From Mycobacterium sp. ACS1612 (GTDB lineage Bacteria > Actinomycetota > Actinomycetes > Mycobacteriales > Mycobacteriaceae), in contig NZ_LZHZ01000054.1 of NCBI RefSeq assembly GCF_001667505.1, positions 1-64,000 on the forward strand: a stretch of 64,000 nucleotides of DNA, written 5' to 3'. Under the pieces are notes generated by a model that searched no databases, was not told the origin of the DNA, and saw only the letters and a program-made list of their open reading frames with translations. This document shows positions 41,370 to 51,749 of the stretch, piece by piece. Positions within the stretch are counted from its first letter, which is position 1. Each line of letters opens with the position of its first letter. A program made the translations under genes and the position numbers.

Positions 41370-42512
41370 CTAGACGTCCAGTACGCAATCGCCGGATGCC
41401 GCGGAAATGCACGTCTGGATACGAGTACCCGGTTCGTGCTCGACGCCGGTGCGTAAATCGCGGACATGGCCGTCGAGCAGGCCCACCACACACGACTGGC
41501 AGATGCCCATCCGGCAGCCGAACGGCATCTGCACGCCAGCCTGCTCTCCCGCGTCCATCAGCGGGGTGGCGGCGTCGACTGTGACCTTCTTGCCGGCGCG
41601 CGCGAACTCGACGGTGCCTCCCCGACCCTGCACCTGGCCCTTCGATGCGGCGAAGCGCTCCAGATGCAGGTGCTCGGCGATGCCCGCCGCCGACCACACA
41701 CCCTCGGCCTGGTTGAGCATGCCCTCGGGGCCACAGGCCCAGGTCTGGCGCTCACGCCAGTCGGGCACCTCGTCGTCGAGGCGGGACAGATCCAGACGCC
41801 CTTCGATGCGCGTCGACCGCAACCGAATCCGGTAGCCGTCGTGGCTGCGCGCCAACTCGGCCAGCTCGGCGGCGAATATCACGTCGGATTCCGTTGGCGC
41901 CGAATGCAAATGGACTACGTCGGTGATCTGGTCTCGACGGGCCAGTGTGCGCAGCATCGACATCACGGGTGTGATACCGGAGCCGGCGGTGAGGAACAGC
42001 ACCGAGGCGGGCGCCGGGTCGGGCATGACGAAGTTGCCCTGTGGCGCCGCCAACCGGACGACGGTGCCCGGTGCCAACCCGCCGACCAGATGCGTCGACA
42101 TGAACCCCTCGGGCATGGCCTTGACCGTGATGGTGATGACGCGCGCCTGGGTCACCGGACTGGAGGTCAACGAATACGAGCGCCACCGCCAGCGCCCGTC
42201 GACCAGCACGCCGATGCCGATGTACTGGCCAGGCTGATAGTCGAACGAGAAACCCCACCCCGGCTTGATCACCAGGGTCGCGGAGTCGACGGTCTCGCGG
42301 CGGACCTCCAGCACCCGGCCGCGCAGTTCGCGCGCCGACCACAATGGGTTGGCCAGCTTCAGGTAGTCGTCGGGTAGCAGCGGGGTGGTGATCCGCTCGG
42401 CAATCGCGCGGGCGGCATCCCAGCCGCGGTGCTTACCGGCGCCCTTGATCGTGGGCCGCACGGTGTCCGCGAGAACGGCCGCGGGTCTGCTCGTGCTGTA
42501 TTTCTTGCCCAA
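41370..42512 (-). CDS. Ferredoxin-NADP reductase-type oxidoreductase, electron donor of DesA3 (Rv3230c-like)
   Basis: 380 residues from the TTG at 42510-42512, chosen because AGGAG lies 6 nt upstream, the length then equals my recollection of Rv3230c, and a palindromic operator falls upstream. A longer frame to 42623 would place that operator inside the coding region. WRSYSLTSSP binds flavin, GITPVMSMLRTLARR NADPH, and the C-terminal PFGCRMGICQSCVVG...C holds the plant-type [2Fe-2S] cluster. It passes electrons to the desaturase. Confidence 0.93.
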   Translation of the reverse strand: MGKKYSTSRPAAVLADTVRPTIKGAGKHRGWDAARAIAERITTPLLPDDYLKLANPLWSARELRGRVLEVRRETVDSATLVIKPGWGFSFDYQPGQYIGIGVLVDGRWRWRSYSLTSSPVTQARVITITVKAMPEGFMSTHLVGGLAPGTVVRLAAPQGNFVMPDPAPASVLFLTAGSGITPVMSMLRTLARRDQITDVVHLHSAPTESDVIFAAELAELARSHDGYRIRLRSTRIEGRLDLSRLDDEVPDWRERQTWACGPEGMLNQAEGVWSAAGIAEHLHLERFAASKGQVQGRGGTVEFARAGKKVTVDAATPLMDAGEQAGVQMPFGCRMGICQSCVVGLLDGHVRDLRTGVEHEPGTRIQTCISAASGDCVLDV

Positions 42513-42577
42513 AGAAAGCTCCTGCCCCAGTTTCAGGATTGCGCTCCCGATCCGGTTAGCACCGGTCCGGGAGACAG

Positions 42578-42597
42578 AACCTACGGTACCGTAGGTT
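42578..42597. promoter_or_regulatory. Perfect 20-bp palindromic operator before the desaturase reductase gene
   Basis: aacctacggtaccgtaggtt is perfectly palindromic and shares its aacctacg-N4-cgtaggtt core with the desA3 upstream site. It lies 66 bp before the chosen TTG start. Confidence 0.8.
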
Positions 42598-42622
42598 TTC
42601 CGCTTCAGCCAAGGGCGCACCA

Positions 42623-43120
42623 TCAGAGCAGCTCGAGCAGGAAGGGCAGCTCTTGCGGGGCGTACCAGGCGAGATCGTGATCCTGGGCATCGCCGACGGT
42701 GAATTCGGCGTCCTCGTCGCCGAGGTCGGCGGCGTCGACGGCCTCGATGGCGGGCACCACGGCGGCTTCGGCGTCGGCGTTGTCGACGTACGCGGCGATC
42801 ACGTCGTCGTAGGCCAGCGGCCCCGCCAGCCGCACCACTGCGTCGTCGAGATCCGGGCGCGGCGTCGCTCCGTCGACGTCGGCGACCACCACCGCCCGGC
42901 GCGGCGGCAGGTTCGACGTGCCCTCGCCGGACAACAGCCGCAGCGACGCCAGCGCGGCTTCGCGCAGCGCCACGTCGGCCAGTTCGTCGTCGTCACCCTC
43001 GGCGTAGGCCTCGCGCAGCGTCGGCGTCACCGCGAACGCGGTCCCGCTGCGGACGTGCAGCACTCGATCGGCGACCAGCTGCTGCAACATGGCCAGGGTC
43101 GCGGGAACATAGACGCGCAC
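42623..43120 (-). CDS. Conserved mycobacterial protein, Rv3231c-like
   Basis: 165 residues. MRVYVPATLAMLQQLVADRVL and the acidic C-terminus are those of the conserved actinobacterial family near desA3; function unknown. It begins MRVYVPAT and ends LPFLLELL. Its place beside the reductase gene follows the M. tuberculosis order, but the ppk2 gene expected upstream (Rv3232c) is missing. Confidence 0.8.
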   Translation of the reverse strand: MRVYVPATLAMLQQLVADRVLHVRSGTAFAVTPTLREAYAEGDDDELADVALREAALASLRLLSGEGTSNLPPRRAVVVADVDGATPRPDLDDAVVRLAGPLAYDDVIAAYVDNADAEAAVVPAIEAVDAADLGDEDAEFTVGDAQDHDLAWYAPQELPFLLELL

Positions 43121-43136
43121 CCAAGGAGGTTAGCCG

Positions 43137-44546
43137 CTATTGCGCGGCTTCCAGCAGTTCGTCCAGCGATTCCCGTAGCAGCGACGGGAACACGCCGACA
43201 TCGCTCATCGCGTCGCGGTCGGCGTTGATGCCGAAGTAGAGCATGCCGTTGTAGGACGTCACCCCGATCGCCAGCACCTGGTTGTTCAACAACGGCGGCA
43301 CCGCATATGTCTCCAGCAGCTTGGTACCTGCGACGAACATCTGCTTCTGCGCGCCAGGCACATTCGTGATCAGCAGGTTGAACTGGCGTGCGGAGAACGT
43401 GGTCGCTACACGAATACCCATGGCGTGCAACGTCGGTGGCGCAAATCCAGACAGGGTGACGATGGTCCTTGCGTCGACGAAGCTGGCGTGGGTCGGATGC
43501 GATTCGGTGGCGTGCGAGACCTGGGACAGCCGCACGACGGCGTTGCCCTCCCCGACGGGCAGATCGACGAGGAACGGCGTCACCTCGCTGATCGCCTGCC
43601 CGGGGGCGGTGGAATCGAGTTCCGCGTCGGGGTACACCGACATCGGTGCCATCGCGCGTACCGTCGTCGACGATGTCACCGGTTCTCCGCGCGACATCAG
43701 CCAGTTCCGTAGGGCTCCCGCCACCACAGCCAGCACGATGTCGTTGATGTCGCACTCGTAGCGCGTCCGCACCGAGCGGTAGTCGTCGAGCCGGTGGGCA
43801 GCAACAGTGAACCGTCGGTTACGCGAAACCGTGGTGTTCAAGGGACTGTTCGGCGCCGTCCCACGGGCGACGGTGCGGGCCACGTTGACGACGCGGCGGC
43901 CGACCTCGACCAGCTGACCGGCGTTGGTGGCCACCTCGGTCACCGCCGATCGGACGGCCGCCATCTGCTCGGCGGGCCGCATGATCCACTCGCCCACCGC
44001 TCCCAACACCAGCTGGCGGTCGCTCGGCTCACGCGCGGGAATCCAGATGTCCTCACCGAACTCCGGCGGCTTCTGCGTGCGATCGGCGATCACGTGCCCG
44101 ATCGCCAGCGCCGTCACCCCATTCACCAGCGCCTGATGCGATTTGGTGTAGATCGCGATGCGATTGCGGGCCAGCCCCTCGATCAGGTACATCTCCCACA
44201 GCGGCCGCGACTTGTCCAGCGGCCGCGAGCCGAGCCGCGCGATCAGCTCGTGTAGCTGCGCGTCGCTGCCCGGCGACGGCAACGCCGACCGCCGGATGTG
44301 GTAGGTGATGTCGAAGTCCCTGTCGTCGATCCACACCGGCCTGGCCAGGCCGAGCGCGACCTCGCGCACCTTCTGCCGATAGCGCGGGATCTGGGGCAGC
44401 CGCTGCTCGACGGTGGCCAACAGGGTCTCGTAGCTCAGCCCGTTGCGCGGTTTGCGCAGGATCGACAGCGTGCCCACATACATCGGGGTAGAGGTGTCTT
44501 CCAGGTGATAGAACGACGCGTCCGACGTCGACAACCTGGTCACCAT
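43137..44546 (-). CDS. WS/DGAT-family acyltransferase with altered active-site motif (Rv3233c/Rv3234c-like)
   Basis: 469 residues, full length for the wax ester synthase / diacylglycerol acyltransferase family, whereas M. tuberculosis splits this locus in two genes. N-terminal MVTRLSTSDASFYHLEDTSTPMYVGTL and C-terminal NLLITNVPGAQKQMFVAG are typical. The HHxxxDG box reads HQALVNG: the second His and the Asp are replaced by Gln and Asn. Activity as a triacylglycerol synthase is therefore doubtful; the fold is secure. Confidence 0.88.
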   Translation of the reverse strand: MVTRLSTSDASFYHLEDTSTPMYVGTLSILRKPRNGLSYETLLATVEQRLPQIPRYRQKVREVALGLARPVWIDDRDFDITYHIRRSALPSPGSDAQLHELIARLGSRPLDKSRPLWEMYLIEGLARNRIAIYTKSHQALVNGVTALAIGHVIADRTQKPPEFGEDIWIPAREPSDRQLVLGAVGEWIMRPAEQMAAVRSAVTEVATNAGQLVEVGRRVVNVARTVARGTAPNSPLNTTVSRNRRFTVAAHRLDDYRSVRTRYECDINDIVLAVVAGALRNWLMSRGEPVTSSTTVRAMAPMSVYPDAELDSTAPGQAISEVTPFLVDLPVGEGNAVVRLSQVSHATESHPTHASFVDARTIVTLSGFAPPTLHAMGIRVATTFSARQFNLLITNVPGAQKQMFVAGTKLLETYAVPPLLNNQVLAIGVTSYNGMLYFGINADRDAMSDVGVFPSLLRESLDELLEAAQ

Positions 44547-44670
44547 CCGATGCGCCCCCCTCTAGACGTTCATCCCTGTCACTTGGCCCCCGTGCAGGTT
44601 ATCGGCCGGATGTGAGTGCCTGCATCACGGGTGCATTCGGTGAGTCCGGACGTCGGGAAGCCGTGCGATC

Positions 44671-45209
44671 ATGACTATGTCTGCGACTCTCCAGCAGATG
44701 CCGTCCTCGTCGTACGACCGCTGGAGAGCATCCATGACCGCATCCCGAGTTCCGTCCGAACGGGTGTCGCTCACGACGCCGATCATCGACTGCGAGCCAC
44801 CGCCGGTCGGCCTCGCCGCGTGCCCCCCGCCGTCGTCGGCCGCGCTGCACCGCCGCACCGCGCGCACCCTTCGACCGGTCCGTCCGCTGCCACGCAGTCC
44901 CTTGCCGCCGCCGACGGTGGTGGCGTTCGCCGATGCGGCGCTGCGCCGCATCCTGGAGGTGATCGACCGGCGCCGACCCATCCCGCAACTGCGCCGGGTG
45001 GTGGCGCCCGCCTTGATCGACACCCTCACCACGTTGACGCGCGTGCCGCAGAACGCGGCCGCTTCGCTCGGCCGGGTCCGGGTACGGATGGTCGACGATC
45101 GAACCGGTGAGCTCTTCGCGACCTACACCCGCGGACGCCGGGTGCGGGCCATCGCGGGACGCATCGAGTGCCGGGACGACCGCTGGCGGGTGGTCGCCCT
45201 GCAGATCGG

Positions 45210-45213
<4 letters not shown>
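44671..45213 (+). CDS. Rv3235-like conserved protein (DUF6459-type)
   Basis: 180 residues. The first 90 are Pro- and Arg-rich and poorly conserved. The C-terminal part (ALRRILEVIDRRRPIPQLRRVVAPALIDTL... VRVRMVDDRTGELFATYTRGRRVRAIAGRIECRDDRWRVVALQIG) is a conserved actinobacterial domain found next to secA. A second ATG at 44734 could be the start. The stop overlaps the convergent secA1 stop by 4 bp. Function unknown. Confidence 0.8.
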
Positions 45214-48041
<2,828 letters not shown>

Positions 48042-48070
48042 GCGATTTCCTCAGCTTTTCTCAATGGGTT

Positions 48071-48106
48071 CGATGGACCTCAGGCTTTATCAGACGAGGT
48101 CCATCG
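48071..48106 (-). terminator. Hairpin between hpf and secA1
   Basis: 11-bp arms cgatggacctc (48071-48081) and gaggtccatcg (48096-48106) with a 14-nt loop. It follows the hpf stop and precedes secA1, so it can end hpf transcription or act in the secA1 leader. Confidence 0.65.
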
Positions 48107-48150
48107 TAGGTGACCCGTCGAAATTGCTGGTCGAAGCCGCTGGAAAGCGT

Positions 48151-48825
48151 CTAGGCGAGCCTGATCAATCCGTAGTCGTACGCGTGCCTGCGGTAGACCA
48201 CACAGGGCCTGTCGCTCTCCTTGTCGTGGAAGAGGAAGAAGTCGTGGCCGACGAGTTCCATCTCGTAGAGCGCGTCGTCGACGGTCATCGGGGTCGCCGG
48301 ATGTTCCTTGACGCGCACGATGCGCCCAGGCTCGTGATCCTCGATGGCTGCTCCGTCGGTCTGCGGGGTGTCGTCGGTCGACGGTGTCGGCGGCAGCGGG
48401 TCGACGGCCGTGGCCTGCGCCAGCGATACCGGGGTCTTGTCCCCGTAGTGCACCTTGCGGCGGTCCTTGCTGCGGCGAAGCCGGCTTTCGAGTTTGCAGA
48501 CCGCCGACTCGAGGGCGGCGTAGAAGCTGTCGGCGCATGCCTCGCCGCGGACGACCGGGCCGCGTCCGCGTGCGGTGATCTCGACGTGCTGGCAGTTCTT
48601 CCGCTGGCGCCGGTTGGGCTCGTGGTCCAGCTCGACGTCGAACAGGTAGATGGTGCGGTCGAATCGTTCGAGTCGGGACAGTTTCTCGGAAACGTAGATG
48701 CGGAAGTGGTCGGGGACCTCGACGTTGCGACCCTTGACGACCACCTCTGCGTTCGGGGTCGGTTCTGGCCGCTCGTCCTCGATCACCATTGTTGTGCGGT
48801 CGGAGTCCACGGAATGACTTGACAT
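48151..48825 (-). CDS. hpf: Long-form ribosome hibernation promoting factor (Rv3241c-like)
   Basis: 224 residues. Residues 25-125 are the HPF/YfiA RNA-binding domain (VVVKGRNVEVPDHFRIYVSEKLSRLERFDR... DSFYAALESAVCKLESRLRRSKDRRKVHYG), and 170-224 the C-terminal dimerisation domain (VVRVKEHPATPMTVDDALYEMELVGHDFFLFHDKES... VVYRRHAYDYGLI). The long form joins two 70S ribosomes into inactive 100S particles. Confidence 0.95.
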   Translation of the reverse strand: MSSHSVDSDRTTMVIEDERPEPTPNAEVVVKGRNVEVPDHFRIYVSEKLSRLERFDRTIYLFDVELDHEPNRRQRKNCQHVEITARGRGPVVRGEACADSFYAALESAVCKLESRLRRSKDRRKVHYGDKTPVSLAQATAVDPLPPTPSTDDTPQTDGAAIEDHEPGRIVRVKEHPATPMTVDDALYEMELVGHDFFLFHDKESDRPCVVYRRHAYDYGLIRLA

Positions 48826-49128
48826 GCTTTACAACTCGCTCTCTACGGAGTCGCACGCTGAGCGTGCCCGGCTTGTGTTCTACAAACGCGCCAGCGGGGT
48901 TTGCATGTCCGCGCCACCCGCCGGTGCAAGGTGTCGACTACTCACCTCCTACCGCTGATGGCGATACAAGCGCTGCGTTCAAAAGCGCCGCCGTGAGGCA
49001 TTCACGGGTGGTTGTTGCCGACGGTAATCGTGTTCACCCGGGAGTGCCAGTAAATTCGCGCACCCGTTTTCAGTTCTTCACATGGTGCTGATTCGGGCGG
49101 TGTCGCGGCAGCCGAATCGTCGCTGACG
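48826..49128. other. Intergenic region upstream of hpf
   Basis: About 300 bp between hpf and the comF-like gene, both on the minus strand. No convincing coding sequence. It likely carries the hpf promoter; gtttgt followed about 15 bp later by gggcac on the minus strand is only a loose resemblance to a SigF-type promoter. Confidence 0.4.
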
Positions 49129-49758
49129 TCAAGCGTTCGCGATCGCCAGCACTCCGACGACGTGGGCCCCTGCGGCGTGCAGGACGCGCACCGACTCGCC
49201 TGCCGTCGCGCCCGTGGTGACGATGTCGTCGACCACCAGCACCGCGCCCGTGACCGCCTCGACGAGCTTCACCCGTCCCGCGACATTGCGTTGCCGGTCG
49301 GCGCCGGACAGTCCGACGGAGTCACGGACCAGCCCCCGCATCCTCAGCGCCGCGACGACGCGCAGCCCCGCGTGCCCCGCGATCGCCGCTCGCGCGATCC
49401 GCGTGACCGGGTCGCCGCCTCTGCGGCGGGCGGCGGACCGCCGGGTCGGCGCGGGCACGACGGTGAGCGGCGTGCCGATCAAACCCCAGCCGACGAGGTT
49501 GCCGATCGCGGCTGAAACGGCAACGGCGAGCGGGCGAACCAGGTCGGCGCGACCGTGTTCCTTGACGGCGACGATCGCGGCCCGGCGCGGCCCGGCGTAG
49601 CGGCCGAGGGAGAACACGGGCACGCCCGGATCGACGCGCGGCGTGATCAGGTGCGGGTGGTCGGCGCTGACCGCGAATTGGCGCGCGCAGGCGGGACACC
49701 AACGCGTCGCGGGCGCCGCGCAGCCGCCGCACTCGAGCGGCAGGACGAGATCGAGCAT
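49129..49758 (-). CDS. ComF-family phosphoribosyltransferase-fold protein (Rv3242c-like)
   Basis: 209 residues. The N-terminal CGGCAAPATRWCPACAR is a two-CxxC zinc motif, and VLVVDDIVTTGATAGESVRVL is the PRPP-binding loop. ComF proteins assist DNA uptake in competent bacteria; the role in mycobacteria is unclear. Confidence 0.9.
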   Translation of the reverse strand: MLDLVLPLECGGCAAPATRWCPACARQFAVSADHPHLITPRVDPGVPVFSLGRYAGPRRAAIVAVKEHGRADLVRPLAVAVSAAIGNLVGWGLIGTPLTVVPAPTRRSAARRRGGDPVTRIARAAIAGHAGLRVVAALRMRGLVRDSVGLSGADRQRNVAGRVKLVEAVTGAVLVVDDIVTTGATAGESVRVLHAAGAHVVGVLAIANA

Positions 49759-49786
49759 GTCCGCAGTGTCGCGGCCAGCTGTGACA

Positions 49787-50179
49787 TCAGGCGGACTCGG
49801 CGACTCCCAGCGGCGCGGGGACAGCCGGGATCAGTCCTTCGGGGTCGCACATTTCGAGCACCCGCGACACCGCCGCACCGGCCACGACGGTCCACGGCGT
49901 CGACGTACGCGACAGGTGTGCGTTGATGGCGTGCAGCGCGGCGATTGAATCGATCGCCATGAAGTCCAGCCCTCGCAGATCGAGGGTCAGGTGGCCGGCC
50001 GTGGTGGCGGCATCGCAGACCGCGGCCGCGAACTGCTTGCCGTTGTAGCTGTCCACTTCGCCGCGCACCGACGCGATGACGTCGGACCCGGCGCTCCGGC
50101 TGGTGACGGTCAATCGACGCGACCGCGTCGCGTGCGGTGTGGCGTCGCGCACCCGGCCGCGGATGGGGGTGACGGTCAT
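49787..50179 (-). CDS. STAS-domain anti-anti-sigma-like protein
   Basis: 130 residues with an Arg-rich N-terminal 30. The STAS core (VIASVRGEVDSYNGKQFAAAVCDAA... LTLDLRGLDFMAIDSIAALHAINAHL) has DSIAAL where the phosphorylated Ser usually sits. Third gene of a STAS, kinase, STAS set with the next two entries. It probably competes for the kinase to free a sigma factor. Confidence 0.85.
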   Translation of the reverse strand: MTVTPIRGRVRDATPHATRSRRLTVTSRSAGSDVIASVRGEVDSYNGKQFAAAVCDAATTAGHLTLDLRGLDFMAIDSIAALHAINAHLSRTSTPWTVVAGAAVSRVLEMCDPEGLIPAVPAPLGVAESA

Positions 50180-50260
50180 GCGCGCTCGCTTTCGGAGATG
50201 CTGGTGTGACTCGCCCAGCGAAGCGCCTGTTCCCCTATGCCGAACTGGTTAAACCCCGGA

Positions 50261-50728
50261 TCACGCCGACGCGGCGAACGTCTCCCCCTCGACCGGCCGC
50301 ACGCCGCCGAATCGCAGCACGACGACGGTGCCAGTGGGGGTCCGGTCGATCTGCGCTTCATCGGTTAGGGCCTTCATGAGCGGTATGCCGCGGCCTCGCG
50401 TGTTGTCAGGCACCGTGTGCACCGTCTCGCGCCAGGTCCCGAAGTCCCGGATGGTGACGTCGAGCCGGTTGGAGGTGTTGTCGTGGCGGGCCTCGATCGA
50501 GAGGGCGCCCGGCGCGGGCCTGCCGACGTACGCGAACTCGGCGGCGTTGGCCAGCGCCTCGTACACCGCCAGGATCGCGTCGCTGAGCTTGATCTCGTCG
50601 AGGGCGAATCGTTGCCCGAGCCAGTCGGCGAAGTCCCGCCGCAACTGCGACACAGTTGCGACGTCTGCGGTGCCGCTGCCGACGAACACGTGTCCGTCGG
50701 GGCGCGGGTTGTTACTTGATTCGCTCAC
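50261..50728 (-). CDS. RsbW-like anti-sigma factor kinase
   Basis: 155 residues. VYEALANAAEFAY is the N box and RDFGTWRE with GRGIPLMKALTD the ATP-binding loops of the RsbW/SpoIIAB-type GHKL kinase. Such proteins hold a sigma factor or phosphorylate a STAS antagonist. The upstream STAS gene ends 9 bp before its ATG. The target sigma factor is not in the window. Confidence 0.85.
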   Translation of the reverse strand: MSESSNNPRPDGHVFVGSGTADVATVSQLRRDFADWLGQRFALDEIKLSDAILAVYEALANAAEFAYVGRPAPGALSIEARHDNTSNRLDVTIRDFGTWRETVHTVPDNTRGRGIPLMKALTDEAQIDRTPTGTVVVLRFGGVRPVEGETFAASA

Positions 50729-50737
50729 AGTGTTCGG

Positions 50738-51106
50738 TCACATACCCGAATCCGGCCGATTACATTCGGAAAAACTGTTGAGAGCTACGTCTCGTGTGCT
50801 GAACACGTCGATGACGTCGGTGACCCCGGTGATCTTCATCGGCCTGCTGGTGGCGGGACCGTCCGCAACCACGGCGAACCGGGTGCCCGGGGTGATCTGG
50901 TCGCAAATCTCGATGAGCAGCTGCATCCCCGCCGAGGCGAGGAAGGTCAGGCCGAGGAGGTCGACGATCAGACCTGTGGGTTTCTTCGCGAGGGCGGCCT
51001 GCACCGCCTCGTCGAGCTGCGGCGCGGTCGCCATGTCCAGCTCACCCGACATGGCGACGACCGCCACCCGGCCGAGCCACTCTTCGTGGATCTGCTCTTT
51101 GCCCAT
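50738..51106 (-). CDS. STAS-domain anti-sigma factor antagonist
   Basis: 122 residues. MSGELDMATAPQLDEAV... GLIVDLLGLTFLASAGMQLLIEI is a typical RsbV/SpoIIAA core, with the conserved Ser in LASAGM as phosphorylation site. First gene of the partner-switching set, followed by its probable kinase. Confidence 0.9.
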   Translation of the reverse strand: MGKEQIHEEWLGRVAVVAMSGELDMATAPQLDEAVQAALAKKPTGLIVDLLGLTFLASAGMQLLIEICDQITPGTRFAVVADGPATSRPMKITGVTDVIDVFSTRDVALNSFSECNRPDSGM

Positions 51107-51284
51107 ACCTCACCCAGCGTCGAAGCGCCCGTCGGTCGACGGGTCGTGCGTTTACACAGGCTGCAGTCTGAACCGGGGAACAGATTAGTTGACATCGCAT
51201 GGGCCGGCCCACCCACGTCGCCGGCAGCGAATTCACAGCTGCGGTTCAGGGCCTGCAGGTGGCAGGGGCGGTGATGCTGGAGGC

Positions 51285-51749
51285 ATGGCAGAAGTTCACG
51301 TCAACGGCCGCACCCAACACGTCGATGCGGACGACGACACCGCCCTGCTGTACGTGTTGCGCAACCACCTCGGTTTGAAGGGCACCCGGTTCGGCTGCGG
51401 GCTCGGCGTCTGCGGTGCCTGCATGGTGCTGGTCGACGGGCACCGGGCGTACTCGTGCGACACCCCGCTGTGGGCGGTGACGGAGAAGGCGGTCACCACC
51501 GTCGAGGGGTTGGGCGACGACGGCTCGCCGCATCCGGTGGCCCGCGCCATCGTCGAGCATCAGGCCGCACAGTGCGGCTACTGCATGTCCGGCATCGTGG
51601 TCAGCGCCGCGGCCCTGCTCGCGGCCAATCCCGATCCCGCCGAAGACGAGGTGCGCGCCGCGCTGGACGACAACCTGTGCCGCTGCGGCGCGCACAACCG
51701 GGTGGTGCGCGCGGTGCTCGCCGCCGCCGCCGAGATGCGGGCCTCGTGA
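51285..51749 (+). CDS. [2Fe-2S] small subunit of a molybdenum hydroxylase
   Basis: 154 residues from the ATG at 51285 with GGAGG upstream. GCGLGVCGACMVLVDG...C is the plant-type cluster and CGYCMSG...CRCGAH the second, C-terminal one. It passes electrons from the molybdenum subunit, whose GTG overlaps its stop (GTGA). No FAD subunit gene follows, as in isoquinoline 1-oxidoreductase-type enzymes. Confidence 0.93.
   Translation: MAEVHVNGRTQHVDADDDTALLYVLRNHLGLKGTRFGCGLGVCGACMVLVDGHRAYSCDTPLWAVTEKAVTTVEGLGDDGSPHPVARAIVEHQAAQCGYCMSGIVVSAAALLAANPDPAEDEVRAALDDNLCRCGAHNRVVRAVLAAAAEMRAS

Noticed and set aside
48826..49128. Possible small gene upstream of hpf
   Set aside because: Short frame without ribosome site or protein-like composition; better read as the promoter region.
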